From: Aphrocallistes beatrix
Taxonomy: Eukaryota > Porifera > Hexactinellida > Sceptrulophora > Aphrocallistidae
Reading direction: 5' to 3'
NCBI GenBank assembly: GCA_963281255.1
Contig: OY725501.1
Location: 2,891,674 to 2,955,673 of the forward strand
DNA length: 64,000 nt
A program made the translations under genes and the position numbers. The notes under the pieces were generated by a model. The model made no database searches. It worked only from the letters and a program-made list of their open reading frames with translations, and was not told where the DNA came from. Positions 8,517 to 18,700 of this stretch are shown one piece after another (positions within the stretch are counted from its first letter, which is position 1; every line of letters begins with the position of its first letter).

Positions 8517-10490
8517 ATGTCGCATTACATTGAGCTAATCCAGATCCCAGCCATGACATTCGATCCAATCAGTAAGGTGAAGAATGTGTTCTATGATGAG
8601 GTGAACGGTCAGATATTAGTTCTGAAGAGCGGGGGATCAGAGGTCGTGGTGCGCGGGCCAGAAGACAAACTGAATGTGAAAGTGACAGTCCCCCACGACA
8701 GGGGAGCGATCCAATCCATAAAATTCTCTCCAAACCAGGACATCCTAGGGGTTCTACGACTCAACAAGAATATCGACTTCGTTTCGTTCAAACCTAACGA
8801 GCAGCCTCGCGTGTTCAACCACGTTTCCAAAGGCAAGCAGCAGATAGAGCAGTTCTACTGGACAGAGACGTACGAGTTGGTGGTCATAACGAACTCCGGG
8901 TTTGAGTACTATCAGTGGCTGAACGAGCCATTCAAACTGAAGCTTTTAAAGACGCATAACGTGCGTGTGATGCGCTGGTTCTACTACAACTGTCACGAGA
9001 GGGTGCTCATCTTCCCTGCCCCCAACCCCTCCAGTCTCACTCTGCATCTTTTCATGTTCAAGCAGGGAGGACAAGTCTTGCCTCTGCGGGATTTAGAAGT
9101 GGACTCTCCGACCCAGAATTCTCCACACAAGTTCGGCGGGGTCACGGCAGGACAGATAAGCGTAGTCTCCCTCTACAGACAAATATTTCTTGTTATCATA
9201 AAGAACTACGCAGACGGGCCGGACAGCGGTGCCAATCTGTTGTTGTATCGCCTGGAATTAGGACAGTCTCCCTCTCTCACTCACAAACTGAAGATGGATG
9301 TGAGTGGCACATTCGCTCTGAACACAGTTGACAATCTACTGGTAGTCCACCACCAGGGCTCCAAGATATCCATGCTATTCGACATCTATCAACAGGGCCA
9401 GACCTGGGGTAAGCAGGTGATTGGTCCGGCTGTTCCCCCTCTCCCCATGTCCACACCGCGCCCCATCGGCAGCGGAGCTGATTTGGAGAGGTTCCCCGTG
9501 AAGGAGGGATTCTCTGATGGCGTGTCAAAGGAAATGTATTCTCAGAATTGGATCACGTTCCCGCCGAATGTAGTCCTCGATGTGAAGTGGGGGAGGTACA
9601 TGGAGGTGTCACTCAAGCTGGATGTCATTTGTCAGGTCATGTTTGATAAAGTTAAACTGATTGAGTTCCTGCTGCGCCGCAACTCCTCTCAGGCCATCAT
9701 CCTCTCCGTCATCAGCCAATGCCTGACTCCAGGCAGACAGTGCTCCATCGTCATCCTAGCCCGGATGCTCGACCGGATCAACGAGGCGTATGCCCGCTCT
9801 AGAGGAACTCTCACCGCCACCAGCTTGTTCACTGACTTCCCCTCCTACGCCCTGAGTGTGGTGACGCAGGAAGAGATGTATAGACAGGTGTTCTCCACGC
9901 TCGAGGGGTCCATCTCAAAGGATTACAAGTTCGTCGTGTCAGTGTTCATGGAGTACATACGGTCCCTGCATCAGCATGACCAGCTGGTAGAGCACTACCT
10001 CTACGAGATGGTGATCAGCATCCTAGTGAGACAGAGGGCATTCGGGCAGCTGCACCAGCTACTCCAGTATCACGTGATAGCTGATAGCAAGCCTATTGCG
10101 TGCGTGCTGCTAGCATTTGAACGCGAATACCGCCCTGCGCTACAGCTCGCACTGGACATGTTCAAGCGACTGTCCACAGCTGATGAGGAAATAATCGAGG
10201 TGCTACTATCCCATGATCAGATCCTACCCGCTCTGCGCTACATACGCTCTATTGGGAAGACGGACGTCGTCTCTTCTCGGCTGTTCCTAGATGCAGCTGA
10301 GAAGAAGAAGGACAAGATGCTATTCCACACCGTGTTCAAGTTCTTCCAAGAGCGGAACTTGAGATTGCGCAAGAACCCGCATTTCCCAGCAGATGAACAT
10401 TGCGGTCCATACGAAGCACTCTACTCAGAACTCTTCCCCACCTCCATTTCATCTGCTACCGTGTATCAGCGGAAAACGGTTAAACATTAA
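8517..10490 (+). CDS. RMC1: RMC1, regulator of the MON1-CCZ1 Rab7 exchange factor
   Basis: 657 residues in one exon, the length I know for human RMC1 (C18orf8/Mic1). Alignment from memory is good throughout. The N-terminal half is a WD-like propeller (VFYDEVNGQILVLKSGG, FALNTVDNLLVVHHQ). The C-terminal Mic1 domain holds the conserved MEYIRSL, LLQYHVIADSKP and LDMFKRLSTADEEIIEVLLS. RMC1 binds MON1-CCZ1, the Rab7 GEF, and is needed for late endosome maturation and NPC1-dependent cholesterol export. The human gene is split by many introns; this one has none. TMEM135 follows after only 180 bp on the same strand. Confidence 0.95.
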   Translation: MSHYIELIQIPAMTFDPISKVKNVFYDEVNGQILVLKSGGSEVVVRGPEDKLNVKVTVPHDRGAIQSIKFSPNQDILGVLRLNKNIDFVSFKPNEQPRVFNHVSKGKQQIEQFYWTETYELVVITNSGFEYYQWLNEPFKLKLLKTHNVRVMRWFYYNCHERVLIFPAPNPSSLTLHLFMFKQGGQVLPLRDLEVDSPTQNSPHKFGGVTAGQISVVSLYRQIFLVIIKNYADGPDSGANLLLYRLELGQSPSLTHKLKMDVSGTFALNTVDNLLVVHHQGSKISMLFDIYQQGQTWGKQVIGPAVPPLPMSTPRPIGSGADLERFPVKEGFSDGVSKEMYSQNWITFPPNVVLDVKWGRYMEVSLKLDVICQVMFDKVKLIEFLLRRNSSQAIILSVISQCLTPGRQCSIVILARMLDRINEAYARSRGTLTATSLFTDFPSYALSVVTQEEMYRQVFSTLEGSISKDYKFVVSVFMEYIRSLHQHDQLVEHYLYEMVISILVRQRAFGQLHQLLQYHVIADSKPIACVLLAFEREYRPALQLALDMFKRLSTADEEIIEVLLSHDQILPALRYIRSIGKTDVVSSRLFLDAAEKKKDKMLFHTVFKFFQERNLRLRKNPHFPADEHCGPYEALYSELFPTSISSATVYQRKTVKH

Positions 10491-10670
10491 GTTTCTACGA
10501 TTGTGATCGTTTTGATGGATCTTATATTGAGTTTGTACATATACATATTGTGGCCAGTTCAATTATAATTCAGTAAAACATTTGAAAGGCTATTTTAGCC
10601 CTGCACGAGAGGTTGGTATATCTACATTTAATACGGTGATAAAATTTACTGAAAATGAAATAGCTCCCAG

Positions 10671-11888
10671 ATGATTTTCTCTACACTACGACGACACCTT
10701 CTAGCTTACTACCAAGTGGAATGTAGCCAGGTGTTCCACCCAGCCAGCACTTCCTGCCTGCGAGAAAATCTGCAGCTTATTAAGGATTTATTTTGTCAGA
10801 GCACAAAAGTTTATTTTGTATTGTTCTTATTGTTCCGTCTCTTCCAAGGAAATTTCGTGTTGAAACCCTATTTGATCGAGTTGTTCAGATCGAGCGTTTT
10901 CATGACCATTAATGGCAGCGGAATAATGATTCTGATGTGTTTGCTGCGGAACTTATTTGGGGTTTTGTACAAATATAATATTGCTTTCATTCCGACGTTA
11001 TTTTCTTGTTTCATTTCTTTTCCAATCGAAAGTCGCTCCAGGCAACGAATTCTTTCTACTTACATGGCGGCTAATTGTGTTGAAACGATATCTCGCGTGC
11101 TCGTATCGCGAAATATCTTGCCTTTCATTCCACGTGTTGATGTTCTCCTCTTCATGTTAGCTTCTGGGAAAATTTGTAGTAGCTTAACTTCTTTATCAAA
11201 TGTACATGGTATAAATGCTAGTGCATTTCTATTCACCACAAATCCATTACAATTCTCAAAAATGAAATTCAGATCTCTTTATCAGTTGCTGTCTATGTTA
11301 TTAGCTGATCGCCTTCCTAAATCTTCTATTTTGAGAATGGCACTAATGCTATTGTGTGGGTGTCTATGGGGAACAAGCATTGGATTTGTTTATAATGCAT
11401 TTATATACACAATCAAAGTGATATCTAGAAAGTTCAATCGTTCCACTGTCACGGCTCAATCCACTAATAGGACAGAACCATACAATTACGACATGCCTCT
11501 GTTCCTGGGATCCTATGTGGGGATATTTCTACTGTGTAAATACATCTTGCATGCTTCGTCTCTATCCCGCCCTCTTTCATACGGTATTTCTGGTTTTGTT
11601 GCTGGTTCAGCTAATTCTCTCTGTCGCTTCCCTTCAATATCTACCTTTCTCTTCATCAAAGAGCTTCAAGGCCTTTGCAAATCTGGTATGAGTGCCGGTT
11701 ATCTCCCTAGAATTCCATATCTCAACTACTTCGTCTATGCCATTTCATCTGCATTCCAACTCCACTACAGTGTGCTGGAACCAGAGAATGTAAATCCTGC
11801 CTATATCCGCTTTATTAACAAATTCGCCGGAAGTTTGTTCAAGAACGTTAACAGAAAGTTGCTTCTAGAACATGAACATTTCAATTGA
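10671..11888 (+). CDS. TMEM135: TMEM135-like multi-pass membrane protein
   Basis: 405 residues with several hydrophobic segments (for example around residues 45-60, 75-100 and 225-245). It aligns with the TMEM135 family: an N-terminal cysteine motif (FHPASTSCLRENL), SRQRILSTYMAANCVETISRVLV (human [20 protein letters not shown]), LGSYVGIFLLCKYI, and a C-terminal PYLNYFVYAISSAFQLHYSVLE with a conserved LRPSYWKF-like segment. TMEM135 localises to peroxisomes and mitochondria and affects mitochondrial fission and cholesterol handling. Single exon, slightly shorter than the human protein. The ATG directly follows CTCCCAG, a possible splice acceptor. A poly(A) signal is at 12034. Confidence 0.88.
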   Translation: MIFSTLRRHLLAYYQVECSQVFHPASTSCLRENLQLIKDLFCQSTKVYFVLFLLFRLFQGNFVLKPYLIELFRSSVFMTINGSGIMILMCLLRNLFGVLYKYNIAFIPTLFSCFISFPIESRSRQRILSTYMAANCVETISRVLVSRNILPFIPRVDVLLFMLASGKICSSLTSLSNVHGINASAFLFTTNPLQFSKMKFRSLYQLLSMLLADRLPKSSILRMALMLLCGCLWGTSIGFVYNAFIYTIKVISRKFNRSTVTAQSTNRTEPYNYDMPLFLGSYVGIFLLCKYILHASSLSRPLSYGISGFVAGSANSLCRFPSISTFLFIKELQGLCKSGMSAGYLPRIPYLNYFVYAISSAFQLHYSVLEPENVNPAYIRFINKFAGSLFKNVNRKLLLEHEHFN

Positions 11889-12033
11889 AGTGCAGGCACT
11901 TTTTAGTTTGGAATATTACGAATGGCATGTTTGTAGTTTTATTTATTTTCTATTTTAACTCGAGATGATAATAATAGGATATGTTTGTATTTACTTTCAA
12001 AAGTAATATTTTGCACCAAGCATATATATTATT

Positions 12034-12039
12034 AATAAA
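12034..12039 (+). promoter_or_regulatory. poly(A) signal for TMEM135
   Basis: AATAAA 146 nt after the TMEM135 stop codon and about 200 nt before the TAMM41 ATG. Confidence 0.55.
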
Positions 12040-12232
12040 AGAGTTTCTATTCATATTGTTAGTCTCCTGGTTGGTGAGATGTGATGAGTACATGATTCTG
12101 AATTTACCTTAGAACACATCAAATCCTCTTATAATAATTGTACATCTGTTGAATGCAAGCATTTAATGCTATTATCTTAAGAATCCTGTGTCAGGTATTG
12201 TGCATCTTTTACAAATTCTACGTAGTAGTATT

Positions 12233-13216
12233 ATGTCGATCATTTTAAATGCAAATAATTTGAGAATTCTCTTGGAAAATCATTTCCCTCCAACTCGGCT
12301 ATCATTCGTGTATGGTTCCGCAGCTTTCGCACAATCAGGCAGAACGAAAGGGAAAATGCTGGACATTGTGTTCGCAGTTGATGACACAGAAAAATGGCAT
12401 TCCCACAATATCCGTTCCCATCCAGAGCACTACTCTGCCATCAGACACCTCCCCTCCTCTCTCCTGCTCAGGATTCAGAGGGGAGGAGCTGGCATATTCT
12501 ATAACCCATTTGTCACCTTACCGGGATGGGATGCGCCTGTGAAGTATGGAGTGATCTCTGCGGCCAGCTTGAAGCGAGATCTTGAGGAGTGGAGCACCCT
12601 CTATGTGAGTGGGCGGATGCACAAACCCGTGTGTGTGCTTGACATCAGCCAGGAACTGAGTACTGCATCAGATCGTAATCTCACCTCAGCACTCAGAACT
12701 GCCTTGCTCATGCTGCCTGTTGAATTCAGACTGAGAGAGCTGTTCGTGAGAATAGCCGGCATATCCTACAGAGGAGACGTGCGAGTTGGTATTGCGGAGG
12801 ATGTGAATAAGGTGGAGAACATTGTCACTGCTAATTACGACGGGTTTAAACAGCTGTACGAAACGAGACTAGAAACCTCATTCCGAGATTGTGTCTCCAT
12901 TCAGTCCGACACCGTGACACAAGACAAGTCAGATAAATGGATGATCCAACATTTAAATCTTCTACCCAATAATGTGGTAGAGCATTTGTGTGCAGGGCTA
13001 GGAATAAGAGTGAGTTCTTTGTCTAGAAGAGAATTAGCGAGTCTTCTGTTTGAGAAGGGAAGAGGGAACCTTCCTCAGCTCGTAGAGAAGTCGCTAGAGA
13101 ACATAATCAGAGAGACGAGTCTCTCTCAGAGTGCTAAGGGGCTGTTAACAGCAGGGGGATGGAAGTCTCTTGTCTACACTTTTCAGAAGATAAAAAAGAG
13201 GTTTAACAAAACTTAG
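12233..13216 (+). CDS. TAMM41: TAMM41, mitochondrial CDP-diacylglycerol synthase
   Basis: 327 residues from the first ATG (MSIILNANN; the frame is open 5' of it but has no earlier ATG). TAMM41/Tam41 makes CDP-diacylglycerol from phosphatidate and CTP on the matrix side of the inner membrane, the first committed step to cardiolipin. Family motifs are seen: LSFVYGSAAF (nucleotidyltransferase GS), MLDIVFAVDDTEKWHSHNI (metal-binding D residues), GAGIFYNP, KYGVIS and WSTLYVSGRMHKPV. The C-terminal helical domain ends in SAKGLLTAGGWKSLVYTFQKI. Single exon. Third gene in the tight plus-strand run after RMC1 and TMEM135. Confidence 0.93.
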   Translation: MSIILNANNLRILLENHFPPTRLSFVYGSAAFAQSGRTKGKMLDIVFAVDDTEKWHSHNIRSHPEHYSAIRHLPSSLLLRIQRGGAGIFYNPFVTLPGWDAPVKYGVISAASLKRDLEEWSTLYVSGRMHKPVCVLDISQELSTASDRNLTSALRTALLMLPVEFRLRELFVRIAGISYRGDVRVGIAEDVNKVENIVTANYDGFKQLYETRLETSFRDCVSIQSDTVTQDKSDKWMIQHLNLLPNNVVEHLCAGLGIRVSSLSRRELASLLFEKGRGNLPQLVEKSLENIIRETSLSQSAKGLLTAGGWKSLVYTFQKIKKRFNKT

Positions 13217-13833
13217 ATAAAAAAATTTCTTAATGTTTTATATTTCCTCCGATCAGTCAGGGCTAGACGTATTGCATGGTTAAATAGGCACTTGATTGAT
13301 CCCTGGGATCAGTTGGGTTAAATCGAGTATGCTATTATAACATTTCACCTTAATCCCTACAACTTAAACCCAACAACAGCTATGGTTGCACTTCTGAATC
13401 ACACAAGAGGTGGGGCTGTCAAATATTCCTGTTCAAGACTTTTCTATGTAACTTCCCAACCCAGACTGTTGTGGGAGATAGCTCAGATAGGCTTGCCATT
13501 GAAATAGACTATTGGCATCTGACGCCAATCTAAGTTTTCCATTATGATAACTTTCTCTAATCGTTATTTTTTTTCTATCCAATATAAGCGACAACTCAAT
13601 ACACAATAAATGAATATTTTGTAATATATTAAGATACTTTATAATTACATGACATTGACAGCGTTATTTAACATATACGTATTGTCCACTGATTTCCATC
13701 AATAATATTATAACGTATTGAATTACATTTGATAGCTATATCCAATATATACAAGTAGAATGCATATCTAAGTATGTATATTTTGGTATTCTCTGTTTCT
13801 TACTTCATATTTGATTTAGTTAAATTGAACATA
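13217..13833. other. intergenic, no gene seen
   Basis: No coding sequence is recognised. A pyrimidine-rich tract ending in TTTAG (13818-13819) sits 14 nt before the next start codon and looks like a splice acceptor. Confidence 0.5.
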
Positions 13834-15033
13834 ATGGCTACGCGTATATGTGCAGAATCTCTGTTGGGAGAGAAGAGAGTGGAGAGAGAGTTGGAGGAGT
13901 TGAGGAGTCAGGTGCAGAGAGAGAAAGAGAGAGTTAGAAAGCATTTCCAAGAGCTCCATCTGCTGCTAGCAGTTAGAGAACAAAGTGTGTTGCTAGAACT
14001 AGACGAGATTGTAGAGCGTGTGAGAAGAGAGTTGTCAGAGAAGAGAGCTCTCCTCCAACAGCTGAACACAGCCAGAGAAGACCTGGAGAGAGATCTGACT
14101 GAGAACAAGTTGAGAGAGCTGCTGCAGAAGAATCTGCGTAGTCTGGAAGATGGCGTTGGAGAGGTGTTAGGTGGAGAAGGTGTGACAGTTGGATGGGTAG
14201 AGGTGGAGTGGAATGTGGAGGGAGTAGAGTTCGCAGTGAGTGATGTGTGTAAGATTGTTTGTCTGAAGGAGAAACCTGTTGAACCTGTGGACTATTCTCT
14301 GAAAGTACGTCCTGTGTGGTCTCGTGTTACTAGAGGGAAAGGTCCTGATCAGATTTCAGATCCAATGCAGATATCTATTGACAATACGACACAGAATATA
14401 TTTGTGGCAGATTTTGGTAGAATTCAAGTTTTCAACTCAGAAGGAAAGCATCTATACTCTATTACTGATCTCATAGAATCTCCTAGTGGAATAGCTCTAA
14501 CGGATAAATTCATATTCGTAGCAGTTAAGGGAAATTTGTTGAAACTAAACAAATCTACTAACAAGCTAGTCAAGTCAGTGAAAACAGAGAATCGTGTCTG
14601 GGGAATTGAGACTGGTGAAGATATTTACGGATGTGAAAATAACAAACAATCAGTAAACAATAATCTCAAATTCCTAAAAAGAATCAAACTGAAATCATCT
14701 CATTTAAAACCAACTACTCAAACTCACAGCATCAAATTCTATCAGAATGATATGTATGTAATGTGTGGTGAGTCTCCTTACCATCTCCAGATATTCTCTC
14801 TAGAAGGAAAGCTGCTAAGATGTTTGATAACAAAAGAAGAAATAGACTGGAGTTATTTCTTTACCATAGATCGAGTGGGGAATATCATAGTAGCTGATTG
14901 GGGAGTTGGAGGTAATCAAATCAAGATATTCAACAATGAAGGAGATACAATACACACCATTAGCAGTGCACACTTGAGAAATTTTGCCTTCCTCGTGGCG
15001 TCGCACTCGACCATTCAAACAGGATTATTGTAG
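13834..15033 (+). CDS. NHL-repeat protein with coiled coil (paralog 2), frame broken near the 3' end
   Basis: The start MATRICAESLLGEK is chosen because the paralogs begin with MA and a coiled coil; an in-frame ATG at 13774 lies before a likely acceptor. The coiled coil is at about residues 10-125 (very rich in E and R, encoded by GAGAGA-rich DNA), followed by NHL blades such as PMQISIDNTTQNIFVADFG. The open frame ends in VASHSTIQTGLL. In another frame the expected last strand reads LPRGVALDHSNRIIVAQWNP.. ending LQAF with a stop at 15071, matching paralogs (PMGVAVD..LQIF). One base appears to be missing around 14980-14990 (A/T run). Either a recent lesion or an assembly indel. Confidence 0.8.
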   Translation: MATRICAESLLGEKRVERELEELRSQVQREKERVRKHFQELHLLLAVREQSVLLELDEIVERVRRELSEKRALLQQLNTAREDLERDLTENKLRELLQKNLRSLEDGVGEVLGGEGVTVGWVEVEWNVEGVEFAVSDVCKIVCLKEKPVEPVDYSLKVRPVWSRVTRGKGPDQISDPMQISIDNTTQNIFVADFGRIQVFNSEGKHLYSITDLIESPSGIALTDKFIFVAVKGNLLKLNKSTNKLVKSVKTENRVWGIETGEDIYGCENNKQSVNNNLKFLKRIKLKSSHLKPTTQTHSIKFYQNDMYVMCGESPYHLQIFSLEGKLLRCLITKEEIDWSYFFTIDRVGNIIVADWGVGGNQIKIFNNEGDTIHTISSAHLRNFAFLVASHSTIQTGLL

Positions 15034-15071
15034 CACAATGGAATCCTAATGGGTGTCTACAAGCTTTCTAA

Positions 15072-15732
15072 ATGTTTTTTAAACGCCAGAAAACCAACAT
15101 TATCAATGTTCCACTCGAAGGGGTTGTTGTTTACAGACTAACCTGCTTATGAATGATATTTTTTACGCGATTGTTAGTTTCTACTTTTCAATTTGCCTGT
15201 AATACCCTTCATTGTCATAATTACTGCTTGCTTATTGGATTACCTAACTTCAATTTATCATAATTTTCAACAGTAAAATTAAACTATACACACGAACAGG
15301 ACCAATGACTTATGGCGATATGTGAAACATAAAATTTATTGTGAAATTAAAAATACAGATTGTGTGTCGGCGGACGCAGGGAGGTCCAGGGTCAAGGGTT
15401 CGGACCATTTTTCATCAAATAACCTGGCAAACCGGACAAACTACTTTATATATATAATATAACGGGAGTATCCTTATGCTCTAGGTATGTGCAAGGGATT
15501 GTGAAGAATTAAGATTGAATAAAGACAACTCGTAAGTGTAACAAAGAACCCCGTATTTTTATTTGAAAAATATATTGTCAATATGATGCACTAGTCGAAT
15601 TACCTGTATAACCACATGTTAATTAAACCGAGATAGCACTGCCTCTGGGATTTTAAAAATGAATCCTGCTATTTTTCATTTTCTGGGTTTATGTTTATTT
15701 GAAAATTGATACTTCTAGTTAGCAAATATGTC
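15072..15732. other. intergenic and 5' region of the dynein gene
   Basis: No gene seen. A small GC-richer patch at about 15361-15420 contains AGGGTTCGGACC followed by a T-run, reminiscent of a pol III B box but without a convincing A box. A pyrimidine-rich TTGATACTTCTAG ends 14 nt before the dynein ATG. Confidence 0.45.
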
Positions 15733-18700
15733 ATGACACTCCCTGGCGTAAACTCCCTCGTCTCCCTACCCGGAGATCTCAGCACTAACAGTGTCAAAGA
15801 CCTCTCCTACCCCCCTCCCTGCCCCACTGACACCTCTGCTATACACCCACAAGCTAAGATAGACACTTCACGTCTTCTCAACAACATACACGTTACACAT
15901 AATGCACAACTTCCACACTCCCACAATTCTCATTTACTTCAACAACAAAGAAATACGACATTACCCAAAATCAACTCTCCTTTCCTGGTTACAACTCAGC
16001 ATAGAAGCCAACAGCTAGGGAGAGGTGTTAAGAAATACGCTGTAAGATCGAATGCGCATAGAAACACTAAAGGTGAGACTGAAATTATCATAAATGTTGC
16101 TCGATACGTATTTGGTTGTGTAAACTTTGGTATACATGACATGACATGATCTTCTACTGTGATATGAGATGAATTCTTCAATTTTGTAGATTGTCCACAA
16201 ACAGAATTTCCTCATGCTCACCGCACGCTGATAGAATGGCTGACTGAATTCCGACTGAAGCTGGGACTAGACCTAACCCCTGTACGCTACCCTCCCCCCT
16301 CTCCCCCCCTCTCTCACCTCTTGGACTCCCTGTCGGACGAGGAAGAGACCCGCTGCTACTGTGTTCCCAATCCTGACTCCCCATTGGACCCGTATGACCT
16401 GATCCTGACTGAATACCAATGCGCCAGCACGGTTGGCAGGAGCTGCTACTACTCAGCTAGTCCCAGCAGCATCTTGGCATTCGACGAGGAGGGTCTGAGT
16501 GGAGTGACGTCAGTGGGGAGGTGGGTGTGGGAGAGAGGGGCGTTCTACTCCCTCAGACGTCTCCGCTTCTTCAGACAGGCGAGAGAGAGGAAGGTGTTCA
16601 GAGCCTGGACCAAGTTCCATTCTCAAACCAAGATGTATGTGAGACCTCATCTCAGGATTGAAACTGTTATACAAGTGACTCCGCTTAATCGGGACACCGG
16701 TTAATCGGGACAACCGCGTAATTGGGACAAGTCTCCAGGAACGGAATGGTTCCCATACATAGAAACTAATAGTAAATTTGATCGGTTAATTGGGAACTCC
16801 GCTTAATCGGGACAAAATACCGGGACTAAAGTGTCCCAATTAAGCGGAGTCATCTGTATTTCGAATTATCAAAACTAAATGATCTCTGTTACTTATGAAC
16901 TTTATTTCAGCTAATGACTCATACTTGATTGATAATACGGCTGTGTTGGTGTAGGCAGCGAGTGAAGAAGTCACTGATACACAAGCTCTACATCCTGAGA
17001 CCTGATTACCAGCAGCTACTGACAGATGTGCTCCTCTACCTGCACACCGTGTGTCCCATCAGCTCCCTCTTCTACTCACAGCCACTCAGCGTGCTGGGGG
17101 AGCAACACCTCAAGATGTTCTGGCTCGATCTGCTGCAGACCAAGTCCATGTCACAGCTGAGGACCGCCGTGTCAGAGCACTTCGTCTCAGTTTCGCGGCG
17201 TGTCGAGGAAGTGAAGGGGACACTGGTGGGTATGCTGGTCGAGTTTGCGGAGCAGATGGGGAGGAAACAGGTGTTCCGGACACAGGAAGATACTCCTAAC
17301 CAATCAAAGTAATTTGTATGCTGACATGGTAATTGTACAGAATACATAACCTCTAACTTCTACTCAGCCTCTCGGATGTAATACTGAATCGAAAACGGTT
17401 GCAGGACTTCTCCTTCTTCATCAAGCTGAGCGACCTGCTCCTGCACCAGCACCTGAGGGAGCTGTGTCTGATCGGGGCCGCCACCTTCCTCTCCATCCTG
17501 CAGACCTCCGTGCAGGACGCGCAGCACGAGAGCACCTACGGAGATGAGGAGCAGTTCCGAGTCATGGTGCTGGCCATCAGGAAGAACCGCGTCAAGATGA
17601 GTGGGCAGCTGCAGGACATCACCCACGGGATCTCAGCTGTGGCGGAGACGGAGGAGAACCTGATGGAGGGAGGGCTGGTGAGCAGGCGACACACTCAGCC
17701 CTACCTCGACACCAAACCGGAGATGCTGATGCACAAGATCGCGGATAAGGTAAGTTTCTATAATTATCTACAGTGCTATTGTATCCCATTTCTAGCTGAT
17801 GGAAGGCTTTTAATGAGAGAAAACAGATTTGTCTATGAATCCACAAGGTTTCTGAAGCAAAATTTGTTGTATTTCGCTTACACGAATAAAGCTAATATCC
17901 GACACCTCTTTTTACTTAAAATATGGAGGATTATATAAAGTTTTTTGCTTTCCAATGGCTGTATTCCACAATTTATTTTCTTTTATAGACCAGAATGTAG
18001 TCCAAGATAAAGCCAATTTCTCCCTAATTTTGATTTAAAACTAATCGTTAGTTAAAGCATAGTACTAATTGCTTGGAATTCAGTTTGTGCCCTGACTCCA
18101 GATTCCAGCTGGGATAATCAAGCTGGTGGACGAGTTGAAGGGACCGAGTCCTGCGCTCCTCCGTGTGACGCTGCAGCTCGTCAACGCAGAGACCGCCTCC
18201 CACTCCCCGGCGGACGTGAGGAGCAGTGAGAAGCCGCCCCCTGGCAGCTACAGGATGCGGCTGGAGCCGAGCAGAGATGAGATTTGCGACTTCATCAGTG
18301 ACGTCCACTCGGAGCTGTGGAGGATAGCTAGCGAGTACAGCTCTATCACGGAGCATGCTAGGCTGGAAAAGTGAGTTTCGTTCTCATCTTCTCCTTGACC
18401 TCTATCAAATTTACTCGTGTAAAATTTGATATAAATGATATTGTTGATATTCTATCAAATTATTACAAATTTCTCCGAAGTCATTTTGATTAAGGAGAAA
18501 TTTGTAGTATTATTGCTAACAATTTTCTTACATACATACTCCATACATAGTACGTATATTAGTTTGTATACTGTGTGAGTATCCATTATATTATTTTGCT
18601 CTGATTTCTATTTTGTTATTCTAGATATATGCGTTGGTTCTCCACCACCAGTCTATGTGACGTACCTCCCTTCTCAAACTCATCCCGTCCCCCAGTCCAG

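Noticed and set aside
13465-13540. tRNA-like start GGGAGATAGCTCAGATAGG
   Set aside because: It resembles an A box, but there is no B box (GGTTCGAATCC) at the right distance and no acceptor-stem pairing. I do not call a tRNA or SINE.
15361-15560. GC-richer patch with AGGGTTCGGACC and T-run, followed by AATAAAG..
   Set aside because: It could be part of a SINE or an old solo terminal repeat, but no paired ends, target duplication or second copy is visible in the window.
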